Of a DNA stretch of 64,000 nucleotides, positions 1 to 8,736 are shown piece after piece; the stretch's first letter is position 1; each line of letters begins with the position of its first letter. The translations under genes and the position numbers were made by a program. The DNA is taken from the NCBI RefSeq assembly GCF_014656295.1, contig NZ_BNCD01000002.1, positions 372,001 through 436,000 on the forward strand. The letters run 5' to 3'. The notes below the pieces were generated by a model. It was not told the origin of the DNA. It did no database searches and saw nothing but the letters and a program-made list of their open reading frames with translations. Origin of the DNA: Streptomyces sulfonofaciens. GTDB taxonomy: Bacteria; Actinomycetota; Actinomycetes; Streptomycetales; Streptomycetaceae.

Positions 1-398
1 ATTCCGCCGGCGGTCAGTGCGAGGGGCCGGTGCACCGCGCGGACGGCGGTGTCGTCGAGGGCCCGCGTCCGCGCGGCGGCCCGGTGCGGCTGCGCGGTCC
101 CGGCGCGCCGGGGGACCTGCCGGCCGGCGGCGGTTCCTTCGAACTGGACGTGGAGGCCGCGGCCAACCCGCTGGTCCTGGGACCGCCCCCGGGCTTCCTG
201 TGGCCGTTGATCACCCTTTCCGGCCAGGACCACCGCACGCCGACGGCCGGTCTCAGCCGGCCGCGCGGCACCTTCTGCGACGATCCGCGCGTGGTGGCGG
301 CCGGTACCGTCGTCGCCCCCGTGCCGATCATCGTGTTCTTCACGGCGTTGCAACGGTACTTCTTCCGCGGCATGGAATCCGGAGGGCTCAAGGCATGA
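1..398 (+). pseudogene. C-terminal remnant of a sugar ABC transporter permease (MalG/CUT1-like)
   Basis: The last 70 or so codons, from about position 190, read like the end of a CUT1 carbohydrate ABC permease: FLWPLITLSG, then a hydrophobic segment (VVAAGTVVAPVPIIVFFTAL) and the typical tail LQRYFFRGMESGGLKA. Upstream of position 190 no frame gives recognisable permease sequence (no EAA loop is visible), so the gene is either truncated by rearrangement or frameshifted. The stop TGA at 396-398 overlaps the ATG of the next hydrolase, the arrangement of a former sugar-uptake operon. The window edge hides the start, so it cannot be excluded that a longer damaged gene lies upstream. Confidence 0.55.
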
Positions 399-1699
399 CC
401 GCCACCCCCACCGCTCGCTTCGGCGTGAACTACACGCCGTCCCGCGACTGGTTCCACACGTGGCTCGCGCCCGACTGGGACTCGATCCGCCGCGACTTCG
501 ACGGCATCGCCTCGCTGGGCCTGGACCACGTGCGCATCTTCCCGCTCTGGCCCGTGCTCCAGCCCAACCGCACCCTCATCCGCTCCCGGGCGCTCGACGA
601 CGTCCGGACGATGGCCGAGCTGGCGGCGGCCGCCGGGCTCGCCCCCGCGGTCGACGTCATCCAGGGCCACCTGTCGAGCTTCGACTACCTGCCGGCCTGG
701 CTGACGACGTGGCACGCGCGCAACATGTTCACGGACGCCGAAGCAGTCCAAGCGCAGGCCCGACTGGTGGGCGCCGTGCACGAGGCGGTGTCGGACGTCA
801 GGGGCTTCATCGGCCTGACGATCGGCAACGAACTCAACCAGTTCTCGGACCGCCCCCACCCGAACGCGATGCGCATCGGACCGGCCGAGGCGGAGCACTG
901 GCTCGGCACGCTGCTCGCCGCCGTGCCCGCCGCCTCGCCCGGCCTGCGCGCGCACGCCGTGTACGACGCAGCCTGGTACCTCGACGGGCATCCGTTCCTG
1001 CCCGCGCAGGCGAGCCGGCTCGGCGACGTCACGGTCATCCACTCGTGGATCTTCAACGGCACGGCACAGCACTACGGCGGCCTGTCACAGGAGAGCGTCC
1101 GGCACGCCGAGTACCTCGGCGAGCTGTCCCGCGCGTTCGCCGCGGACGTGCACCGGCCCGTGTGGCTCCAGGAGATCGGTGCGCCGCTCAACTGCCTGAC
1201 CGCCCGGCAGGCACCGGACTTCTGCGAATCGGCCGTGCGCCACGCGGCCGCCACGGCCGACTTCTGGGGCGTGACCTGGTGGTGCTCGCACGATGTGCAC
1301 CGCGACCTCGGCGACTTCCCCGCCCTGGAGTACTCGCTGGGGCTCCTCGACTCCGACGGGGCGGTCAAACCCGTCGGCCGGAGGTTCGCGGACGTCGCCG
1401 CCGAGCTGCGCGCATCCTCCCCCGCCGCGGCACCGGCGCGCGGCACGGCGGTGGCGATAGCCGTGGACGACGACGACACACCGCTCTCCCGTGCCGCACT
1501 GGCGCCGGGCGGCGCCGCCTTCACGGCGTGGCACGACCTCGTACGGGCCGGTGAGCGCCCGACGTTCGTCACCTCGCGGACCGCGGCCGACCCCGCCGCG
1601 CTCCGGGCCCGCGGTGTGACGAGCGTCGTCGTGCCCGGTACGGCGGGTCGGAGCGTGTACACCGCGGTCAGCGAGAGCGACGCGGCCGCCGGCAGTTGA
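395..1699 (+). CDS. Clan GH-A glycoside hydrolase (GH5-like), cytoplasmic
   Basis: A 434-residue (beta/alpha)8-barrel hydrolase. The N-terminus (FGVNYTPSRDWFHTW, then LDHVRIFPLWPVLQPN) is typical of a family annotated in actinobacteria as cellulase/mannanase-like GH5. The acid/base glutamate fits IGLTIGNELNQF (E about residue 146) and the nucleophile fits VWLQEIGAP (E about 259); WWCSHD near residue 295 lines the active site in this family. There is no signal peptide, so the enzyme should act inside the cell on oligosaccharides brought in by an ABC importer, whose permease remnant overlaps its start by ATGA. The ATG at 395 gives the family N-terminus. The C-terminal 70 residues after the barrel are less conserved. 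Substrate (mannoside, glucoside or galactoside) is not evident. Confidence 0.85.
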   Translation: MTATPTARFGVNYTPSRDWFHTWLAPDWDSIRRDFDGIASLGLDHVRIFPLWPVLQPNRTLIRSRALDDVRTMAELAAAAGLAPAVDVIQGHLSSFDYLPAWLTTWHARNMFTDAEAVQAQARLVGAVHEAVSDVRGFIGLTIGNELNQFSDRPHPNAMRIGPAEAEHWLGTLLAAVPAASPGLRAHAVYDAAWYLDGHPFLPAQASRLGDVTVIHSWIFNGTAQHYGGLSQESVRHAEYLGELSRAFAADVHRPVWLQEIGAPLNCLTARQAPDFCESAVRHAAATADFWGVTWWCSHDVHRDLGDFPALEYSLGLLDSDGAVKPVGRRFADVAAELRASSPAAAPARGTAVAIAVDDDDTPLSRAALAPGGAAFTAWHDLVRAGERPTFVTSRTAADPAALRARGVTSVVVPGTAGRSVYTAVSESDAAAGS

Positions 1700-1867
1700 C
1701 CCGGCGACGGCCCGCACACCGCCGTCGGCCGACGGCAGGCGGTACCGGCGGCCGACCGCCGCGGACAGCGGCCCGGGCCGATGCCGCAAGGGTCCGCCCA
1801 CCCGCCCGCGGCAGGCACCGGCCCGGGCCGCCCGACCTGCCCCGGCCCGCCCGGCCCAACGAGAACC

Positions 1868-3610
1868 ATGGCACCCCGTCAGACCGGCGACCGCACCCCC
1901 ACCCTGACCGAGGGCTCCTGGGACCTCGCCGCCTACCGCAGGAAGGACCTGCCCGTCGACGCCCGGGTCGCCGACCTGATCGGCCGGATGACCCTCGCGG
2001 AGAAGGTCGGCCGGCTCAACCAGCGCATGTACGGCTGGGACGCCTACCGGCGGCAGCCGCCGGTAGGCGGAGCCCGCACGCAGCAGGGCGCCGCCGGCTC
2101 CCCGGGCAGCGACACCGTGACGTCCGCGAGCGGCAGGACCTACGAGCTGACCGACGCGCTCAGGGCCGAGGTGGCACGCTTCGGCGGGCTGGGCGCGCTG
2201 TACGGCCTGCAGCGGACCGACGGCTGGTCGGGAGTGACGCTCGGCACGGGCATCGCACCCGCCGACGGTGCCGAGGTCTGCCGGCTCGTACAGCGCCACG
2301 TCGTCGGCCACTCGCGCCTCGGCATACCGGCGCTGTTCGTCGAGGAGGCACCGCACGGCATCCAGGCGCCCGGCGCCACCGTGCTGCCCGTGGGACTCGC
2401 CGCCGCGTCGGCCTGGGACCCGGCCCTCCACGAGGAGGCGGCGCGCGCGGTGGCCGCCGAGCTGCGGCTGCGGGGTGCACACGTGGCCCTGGTCTCGGGT
2501 CTCGACGTGCTCCGGGACCCGCGCTGGGACAGGTCGGAGGAGACGTACGGAGAGGACCCGGTCCTGGCGGCGGAGATGGTGCGGGCCGCGGTCGTCGGCA
2601 TGCAGGGCCCTCCCGGCGGGGACCGCGAGCCCTTCGGGGCGCGGAGCGCGGCCGTGGTGGTCAAGCACGCGGCAGGGCAGGGCAGGGCGCGGCGACCGGC
2701 GGCCGCAACTGGGCCGCCACCGAGATCGGCTGGCGCGAACTGCACGAGATCCACCTGCCTTGGTACGGGCCGCGGTGGCCGCCGGGGTGGCGGGGCTGAT
2801 GGCCGCCTACACCGAGGTCGACGGACTGCCCTGCGCGGCGAGCAGCCGCCTGCTCACGGACGTGTTCCGCGGCGAGCTGGGCTTCACCGGACTCGTCATG
2901 GCGGACGGCACCGCCCTCGACCGCCTGGTGCGACTGACCGGCGACCTGCTCGTCCAGGGCAGGCCGCACGTCATGGGCGAGGTCCTGGACGCCTCGTCGG
3001 CCGTCCTGTCGGTGTTCTACCCGGGACCCGACGGCGGTCTCGCCCTTGCGAAGGTGCTCCTGGGCCTCGCGGAGCCGGCCGGCCGGCTCCCGGTCTCCGT
3101 ACCGCGGACGGCCGCCGGCCTCCCGGTTGGCGTACAACCAGAAGGACCACCCCTACCGCGGCTACGTGGACGCCGACGCCTCGCCGCTGTTCCCGTTCGG
3201 GTACGGCCTCGGCTACGGGCGGCTCTCCCTCGGCACGCCCGTCATCACGGCCGGCGCGGACGGCGACGGGGGCGGGCCTGGCGGATCTCGGCCCGGGCGC
3301 TGCGCCGGGGCGCCACCGTCGACTGCTCGGTGGAGGTCGCCAACACCGGGCCGACCAGGACGTCCACCGTCGTGCAGCTCTATCTGCGGCGGCTGACAGC
3401 CACGAGTTGGCCGCGCGTCAGGAACTGCGCGCCTTCGCACGCGTCACCCTGGACGCCGGCACCACCACCGTCGTTCGGCTGCGGCTGGGCGGCGACGACC
3501 TCGCCGCCGTCACGCGCGACCTCCGGTTCGCCGTGGAGCCCGGGCGCTACGAGGTCGAGGCCGGCGAGTCGAGCGGCGCGCTGCGGGCGGCCGTGCTCGA
3601 CATCGTGTGA
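1868..3610 (+). pseudogene. GH3 beta-glucosidase/xylosidase, frameshifted and internally deleted
   Basis: Pieces of one GH3 enzyme occur in order in all three forward frames. Frame 2 carries the N-terminal barrel from ATG 1868 (LIGRMTLAEKVGRLNQ, VEEAPHG, RDPRWDRSEETYGEDPVLAAEM, VVVKHAAGQG to about 2675); frame 1 then gives GGRNWAATEIGWRELHEIHLP; frame 3 from about 2760 gives LMAAYTEVDGLPCAASSRLL and GFTGLVMADG (nucleophile Asp region); frame 1 from about 3125 gives KDHPYRGYVDADASPLFPFG; frame 3 from about 3285 and frame 2 from about 3400 give the fibronectin-III-like tail. Around 2940 the sequence jumps in frame from DRLVRLTG to GRPHVMGEVL, skipping roughly 250 codons that join the two catalytic domains in intact GH3 proteins. 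With five frame changes and the deletion it cannot make a working enzyme. Some frame changes could be sequencing errors, but the deletion cannot. Confidence 0.9.
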
Positions 3611-3895
3611 CCGCGCGGGCGGGGCGGGACACGGACGGCAGCGCCGAACGGGGTGCGGCCGGGTGCGTTGGCGCCTTGCTCCGATTGGCGGCTGCCGCGG
3701 TTTGCGGGTGCCGGGGCGGAGTGATCCATTGAGTCGGACACACCGGCACGCCCGTCGGGCCCCCGGCCCGCCGCGGGCCACGGCGCTCCGGCTGCCCGGG
3801 CGGGCGGAGCCGTCCGTGCCGGGAGGCACGAGAGCACGGAGGGGCCCGTGAGGCTGCTGGCGCGCACCATGCGACCGGTGGGAAGGCGCTGAGCG

Positions 3896-4663
3896 ATGGC
3901 GGAGTTCGACCGCGGGCCGACCGACGGCCTCGCCGCACTGTTCGCCCGGGTGCCCGACCCGCCCGTCACGTCGGCGTTCTGGTTCGACTGGGGGCCGGTC
4001 TTCTACCGCGGCCGGCTCGACGGCTCGGCCCGGGTGCTGATCGTCGCCTCGGACCCCGGGCCCACCGAGCGGATCGCCGGGCGCAGCCTCGTAGGCAACG
4101 CCGGCCAGCGGGTGCAGGGCTTCCTCACCAAGCTCGGTCTGACCCGCTCCTACGTCTGCCTCAACGCCTGGGCGTACGCCCTCCATCCGGGCGAGGCGTC
4201 CGCGATGGAGGGGCGGCTCGGCGAACCGGCGCAGCGGCAGTGGCGCAACAGCGTCTTCGACCGGGCGACGGACACCACGTTGCAGGCCGTCGTCGCGATG
4301 GGGTTCCTGGCCCAGGAGGCCGTGCGGCTGTGGACCGCACGGCCCCCGGTCACGCTCGTCGAGGTGCCCCACCCGTCCAACCCGAACACGGCGGCGCTGC
4401 TGGACGCCTGGCGCGACGCCGTCGCACTGCTGCGTCCGCTCGTGACGCCGGACGAGGACGGCGACAACACAGGACCCACCTACGGCACCGCCTTCGAGGA
4501 GTCCGACTACGGCGCGATCCCCCGCCGTGACCTGCCCTTCGGCGCCCCGGCGTTCCTGGGCGACGACGCCTGGGTGCGCGCCGGGCCGGGCGGGGCGCAG
4601 AATGCCGTCCGACGCCCGTCTCCCGACGACGGGCACACGCTGATCTGGAAGGCGCCGGGCTGA
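3896..4663 (+). CDS. Uracil-DNA-glycosylase superfamily protein
   Basis: A 255-residue protein with the pattern of the UDG superfamily: a first active-site motif VASDPGPTERIAGRSLVGNAG (residues about 49-70, compare the GxxPG...G..FVG.AG motif of family 4/5 enzymes), a central LNAWAYALHPG segment, and a second motif HPSNPN (about residue 158). Members excise uracil or other damaged bases, though divergent ones need not be DNA repair enzymes. The C-terminal 80 residues beyond HPS are longer than in family 4 UDGs and not recognised. The stop (TGA 4661-4663) overlaps the ATG of the amidohydrolase, so the two are translationally coupled. No cysteine cluster for the 4Fe-4S of families 4/5 is obvious, so it is probably another branch. 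Confidence 0.75.
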   Translation: MAEFDRGPTDGLAALFARVPDPPVTSAFWFDWGPVFYRGRLDGSARVLIVASDPGPTERIAGRSLVGNAGQRVQGFLTKLGLTRSYVCLNAWAYALHPGEASAMEGRLGEPAQRQWRNSVFDRATDTTLQAVVAMGFLAQEAVRLWTARPPVTLVEVPHPSNPNTAALLDAWRDAVALLRPLVTPDEDGDNTGPTYGTAFEESDYGAIPRRDLPFGAPAFLGDDAWVRAGPGGAQNAVRRPSPDDGHTLIWKAPG

Positions 4664-6216
4664 TGGCGCTCGTGCTGCGGGGCACCGTCGTCACCTTCGA
4701 CAGCGACCACCGGATCCTCGACCCCGGCGCCGTGTACGTCGGCGACGACGGACGGCTGGCCGCCGTGCGGTCGGCCGGACAGGATCCGCCCGCCGGGTTC
4801 TCCGGCGCACCGCGCATCGACACGGGCGCGCTGATCCTGCCCGGTCTGATCGACCTCCACAACCACCTCGCCTACAACACGATCCCGCTCTGGGAGGCGG
4901 CGGGCGTCCCCTATCTGCACCACGACCGGTGGGTCGGTGAGGACCAGCCGCCCGGCTACTCCGCCTCGGTCACCTGGCCCGCCAAGGTGCTCCTGCAGGC
5001 CGCACCCGAGGCGCTGATCAAGTACGTCGAGGTCAAGGCGCTGATCGGCGGCACCACGGCCATCCAGGGCGCCCCCCGCTCGACGCGGCCCGTCGACGGC
5101 TGGCTCCTGCGGGTCATCGACAACGAGAAGCTTCCGGCGGGCACCGACATGGTGATGACCGCGGCGCTCCAACTCGATCCCGGTGTGCTGCGCGACGACC
5201 GGGCGGCGAAGCTCGACGGCACGCGCCTGCTCATCTACCACGTCGCGGAGGGCAGGCCGGGATCGATCGTCCACCGCGAGTTCGACGAGTTGGAGCCGTG
5301 CCTGAAGCCCGGCCTGGTCGGCGTGCACGGCACCGCACTGACCGCCCCCGACTTCCACAAGTGGCAGCAGGCGGTGGCGGCGGTCGACGCCGCCGAGAAG
5401 GGCACCCTCGTGTGGTCGCCGTTCTCGAACTACTGGCTCTACCACGCGACGACGGACGTCGTCGCGGCCCACGGGAAGGGGCTGCGGATCGCGCTCGGCT
5501 CCGACTGGTCGCCGTCGGGGACCAAGCACGTACTCGGCGAGCTCAAGGTCGCCGACGCCGTCAACCGCCATGTGCTCGGCGGCAGCTTCAGCGACCGCGA
5601 CCTGTGCGACATGGTCACCGCCAACCCCGGCGACGCGCTGGCCACCGCCTGGGGGCCGCAGGTGGGACGCCTCAAGCGGGGCAGCGCCGCCGACCTGCTC
5701 GTGCTGGAGCGCCACGACCCGGCGCGGGACGCGTACCGCAACCTGATCAACGCGACCGAGCGCCACGTACGGCTGGTTCTGGTGCGCGGCAGACCGTTCT
5801 ACGGAACGTCCGCGTTGATGGCTGCCGCCGGGGCGGGGGACACCGACCCGCTCACGGTGGCCGGGCTGAAGCGCCGCGTGGCGGTGCGCCAGCCGGACCG
5901 GGCCGACGCCCGGCTCGACTGGCCGGGCGTCAGACGTGCGCTCCGCACGGTCCGCGACGATCCGGTGGCCGCCTGGCACGACTCGCAGGACGCGCTCGCG
6001 TCCTGGGGCGGGCCGCTCGACGATCCCGATGCGCCGCTCGCACTCTTCGGCGACATGCCGGAAGGCGATCTGGGGGCGTTCGCCGCCGCCGAGGAGGTCC
6101 CGCCGGACCTGGTCGTCCCGCGCCCGGACACGCTGACCCACGACGCGGCCTACTTCGCCGCCGTGGCGCGCAGCGGTGTGCCCCAGCTCCAGCACCTCGC
6201 GGGCTACTACACATGA
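4663..6216 (+). CDS. Metal-dependent amidohydrolase
   Basis: A 517-residue amidohydrolase-superfamily enzyme. It begins with the small beta-sandwich (LVLRGTVVTFDSDHRILDPGAVYVGDDGR), then the metal-binding HxH in LPGLIDLHNHLAYN (His 66 and 68). A later histidine lies in VGVHGTALT and the conserved aspartate in ALGSDWSPSGTKH (about residue 280); the sandwich closes with RGSAADLLVLE and an LVLVRGRPFYG strand. A further 130 residues follow, longer than typical members. Related enzymes hydrolyse amides or deaminate ring compounds such as guanine, chlorohydrolase or S-adenosylhomocysteine-type substrates; nothing here fixes the substrate. It is the middle gene of a tightly coupled trio (TGATG upstream, ATGA downstream). 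Confidence 0.85.
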   Translation: MALVLRGTVVTFDSDHRILDPGAVYVGDDGRLAAVRSAGQDPPAGFSGAPRIDTGALILPGLIDLHNHLAYNTIPLWEAAGVPYLHHDRWVGEDQPPGYSASVTWPAKVLLQAAPEALIKYVEVKALIGGTTAIQGAPRSTRPVDGWLLRVIDNEKLPAGTDMVMTAALQLDPGVLRDDRAAKLDGTRLLIYHVAEGRPGSIVHREFDELEPCLKPGLVGVHGTALTAPDFHKWQQAVAAVDAAEKGTLVWSPFSNYWLYHATTDVVAAHGKGLRIALGSDWSPSGTKHVLGELKVADAVNRHVLGGSFSDRDLCDMVTANPGDALATAWGPQVGRLKRGSAADLLVLERHDPARDAYRNLINATERHVRLVLVRGRPFYGTSALMAAAGAGDTDPLTVAGLKRRVAVRQPDRADARLDWPGVRRALRTVRDDPVAAWHDSQDALASWGGPLDDPDAPLALFGDMPEGDLGAFAAAEEVPPDLVVPRPDTLTHDAAYFAAVARSGVPQLQHLAGYYT

Positions 6217-7793
6217 GCCCGGCCCTCGCACAGCCGGCCCGGGCCCTGCCGGAGTCGATCGGACTCGACGAGTTCGTCCGGCGGGCCGACGCCGATCCGC
6301 TGCCGCTCGCGGCCCGCTACCAGCTCGTGGCCGCCGCCCGCGTCCTGCTCCAGGAGCTCTACGTGCACCTTCCGCTCAAGCGGGCGATGCACGCCACCGA
6401 TCCGGTCCAGGCCCTGCGGCTGCTGGAGCACCGCCTCGCCCCGCTCAGCGAACCGCAGTTCCACTGCGAACTCGCGGGCGTCTTCCGCGGGCTGCACGAC
6501 CTGCACACCGTCTACCAACTGCCCGAGCCGTACCGGGGACACGTGGCGACGCTCGGCTTCCTCGTCGAGCGCTATGCCGACCGGGACGGGACGCCGCACC
6601 ACGTCGTCTCCAGGATCGAACCCTCGCTCGTGCACGCCGGCTTCGACGTCGGTGCCGAGCTGAGCACCTGGAACGGGGTCCCGATCGAGCGTGCGATCGA
6701 GCGGAACGCGGCCGCCCAGGCGGGCTCCCACCGCGACGCCCGCCTGGCACGCGGCCTGGAGTCGCTGACGCTGCGCCCGCTGCGGACCGGGCCTCCGCCC
6801 GACGAGCACTGGGTGCTGCTGTCCTACCGCACCCCCGGGGGCCGCCGCCGCGAGACGCGTGTGCCGTGGCGCGTGCGCGCCGTCGAGCGGCACGCCGGAC
6901 GCGTGCAGGACCCCGTTCCGACGCTCTCGACGGGCCTCGGCATCGACACCGGCAGCGAAGCGACCCGCCACATCAAGCGCGCGCTGTTCGCGCCGCCCCG
7001 GCGGCGGCGCCCGGCCGTGCGGACCCGTGGCGGTGTCCTCGACCACCGGACGTTGCGGCGCCGCGGCCGCCCGTACGGCTACCTGCGCATCTTCTCGTTC
7101 AACGTCGCCAGCGCGCGGCTGTTCGCCGAGCAGGTGGCGCGGATCGCGGCGTGCGCCCCTGCGGGAGGGCTGATCGTGGACATCCGGGGCAACCCGGGGG
7201 GCCACGTCCCGGCCGCCGAGTCCGCCCTCCAGGTGCTGAGCGGCAGCCCCGTCGTCCCGGTGAGCTTCTCGCTGCCGACCACGCCCGCCGCGCTCGAACT
7301 GGCGCGGTCCCACCCGGGCTTCGGAGGCTGGGCGAACTCGATCCGCGACGCGCTTCAGACCGGCGAGCCGTACTCGCAGGGGTTCCCGCTCACCGACCCC
7401 GAAACGATCACCGCCGGGCTGCCGCGCCACGCCGGCCCCAAGGTCCTGATCACCGACGCGCTGTCCTACTCGGCCGCCGACATCTTCGCCGCCGGGTTCC
7501 AGGACAACGGCCTCGGGCCGGTCCTCGGCACCGCGCCGCGCACCGGCGCCGGCGGCGCCAACGTGTGGACGCACGAGCTGCTGCGGGTATGGCTGCCGGA
7601 GCTGCTCGGCGACCTGCCGCGCGGCGCCGGGTTCCGCGTCGCGCTGCGGCGCGCCACGCGGGCGCGCGGCAACGTCGACGTCCCGCTGGAGGACCTCGGC
7701 GTACAGGCCGACGAGGTGCACCGGTTGACCAGGCGCGACATCACCGGGCGCAACCAGGACCTGCTCGCGGCGGCCGCCGAACTGCTCGGGTGA
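6213..7793 (+). CDS. S41-family peptidase (tail-specific-protease-like)
   Basis: A 526-residue protein starting at an ATG that overlaps the amidohydrolase stop (ATGA). The C-terminal half has the S41 fold: GYLRIFSFNV, GGLIVDIRGNPGG (about residues 320-332), and the nucleophile region VLITDALSYSAADIFAAGFQDNG with Ser near residue 419. The N-terminal half is a helical region with a PDZ-like stretch (VGAELSTWNGVPIERAIE) that would position substrate. No signal peptide or membrane segment is seen, which is unusual for S41 enzymes, most of which are exported; this one would act in the cytoplasm with its operon partners. The substrate is unknown. Confidence 0.85.
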   Translation: MSPALAQPARALPESIGLDEFVRRADADPLPLAARYQLVAAARVLLQELYVHLPLKRAMHATDPVQALRLLEHRLAPLSEPQFHCELAGVFRGLHDLHTVYQLPEPYRGHVATLGFLVERYADRDGTPHHVVSRIEPSLVHAGFDVGAELSTWNGVPIERAIERNAAAQAGSHRDARLARGLESLTLRPLRTGPPPDEHWVLLSYRTPGGRRRETRVPWRVRAVERHAGRVQDPVPTLSTGLGIDTGSEATRHIKRALFAPPRRRRPAVRTRGGVLDHRTLRRRGRPYGYLRIFSFNVASARLFAEQVARIAACAPAGGLIVDIRGNPGGHVPAAESALQVLSGSPVVPVSFSLPTTPAALELARSHPGFGGWANSIRDALQTGEPYSQGFPLTDPETITAGLPRHAGPKVLITDALSYSAADIFAAGFQDNGLGPVLGTAPRTGAGGANVWTHELLRVWLPELLGDLPRGAGFRVALRRATRARGNVDVPLEDLGVQADEVHRLTRRDITGRNQDLLAAAAELLG

Positions 7794-7800
7794 GGCCGCG

Positions 7801-7896
7801 CCCGGCCCTGCGCGCGCCCGGCCCTGCGCGCGCCCGGCCCTCCGCGCGCCCGGCCCTCCGCGCGCCCGGCCCTCCGCGCGCCCGGCCCTCCGCGCG
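7801..7896. repeat. Six tandem copies of a 16-bp GC-rich unit
   Basis: Starting 7 bases after the S41 peptidase stop, the unit CCCGGCCCTSCGCGCG is repeated six times without spacing (7801, 7817, 7833, 7849, 7865, 7881); the first two copies have G and the last four C at the variable position. The unit length is not a multiple of 3 and it lies outside genes. Homogenisation of neighbouring copies suggests slippage or unequal crossing-over. Confidence 0.95.
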
Positions 7897-7961
7897 CCGG
7901 GGGCCACCCGGCAGGTTGGCGGCCGCCGGGCGACCGGTCCCGCGCACGCGTGCGGACGCCG

Positions 7962-8711
7962 CTACGTGATCTTCCGCGGCACGGCACCCGTATGCGTGTC
8001 GAGATGGACCGACAGCTCCGCGTTCAGCGGCTCCGTCGCCCTCACCTCGCCGTCCACCCAGGCCAGCGGCACGTCATGGCCCGGGACCATGACGATGGAC
8101 GGATCCTGCCGCATCATCGACCGGAGCCGCTCGACGCTGGCGCGGCTCGCCGCGAAGTCCAGCGAGGAGTGCACGTCCCCGGTCGCCAGCTCGAACCGGT
8201 TCTTGACGGCGTCGCCGGCGAAGAGCACATCGCCCCCGGAGACCCTCGCCCGGTAGCACATGTGCCCCGGAGTGTGCCCGGGAGCGGCGACGGCCCTGAT
8301 GCCGGGGACGACTTCCGCCCCGTCCTCGACGGTGCGCACACGGTCGCCCAGCTCAAGGAGCCTGCGCACATGCAGGTCCGCGACCAGTGGCGTCCCTGGC
8401 GGCTGCTGCGAGGCCCACTCCAGCTCCGCACGGCCCACCGTCATGGTGGCGTGGGGGAACATAGTGAAATTCCCTATGTGGTCCCAATGGAGGTGGGTGG
8501 TCAGAACATCCGTGACATCGGACGGGCTGATCCCGCGCCGCGCCAGCTCCCGGTGCAGTATCTCCAGGTACGCGGGGTGACCGGCGTCGACCACGACGGT
8601 CCGTGTTCCGTCCCTCAGGACGGAGACGCTGCACCATCCCAGCCCGCCGTGCGTCGCCGTCGTCCCCGGGAATCCGCGAACGAGGACATCGAGTTCGTAC
8701 GTGCCGTTCAC
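7962..8711 (-). CDS. MBL-fold hydrolase, AHL-lactonase-like
   Basis: A 249-residue metallo-beta-lactamase-fold enzyme with all metal motifs: HLHWDH (His73, His75, Asp77, His78), GHTPGHM, GDAVKN and a final GHD. The arrangement and the SQQPPGTP/PGIRAV stretch resemble the AttM/YtnP group that opens gamma-lactones. I chose the GTG at 8709-8711 because AGGAG lies just upstream and the protein begins at the family N-terminus; longer versions add low-complexity sequence only. Being next to a tetronate transporter and tetronate enzymes, it may hydrolyse a four-carbon aldonolactone rather than a quorum signal; this is inference. It runs in the same direction as the transporter 25 bases upstream, so probably one transcript. 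Confidence 0.88.
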   Translation of the reverse strand: MNGTYELDVLVRGFPGTTATHGGLGWCSVSVLRDGTRTVVVDAGHPAYLEILHRELARRGISPSDVTDVLTTHLHWDHIGNFTMFPHATMTVGRAELEWASQQPPGTPLVADLHVRRLLELGDRVRTVEDGAEVVPGIRAVAAPGHTPGHMCYRARVSGGDVLFAGDAVKNRFELATGDVHSSLDFAASRASVERLRSMMRQDPSIVMVPGHDVPLAWVDGEVRATEPLNAELSVHLDTHTGAVPRKIT

Positions 8712-8736
8712 TTTCTCTCCTACCCCTTGCACAACG

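Noticed and set aside
7741..7987. Arg/Gly/Pro-rich peptides across the 16-bp repeat
   Set aside because: They arise from reading the tandem repeat in any frame; no start signal or conserved sequence.
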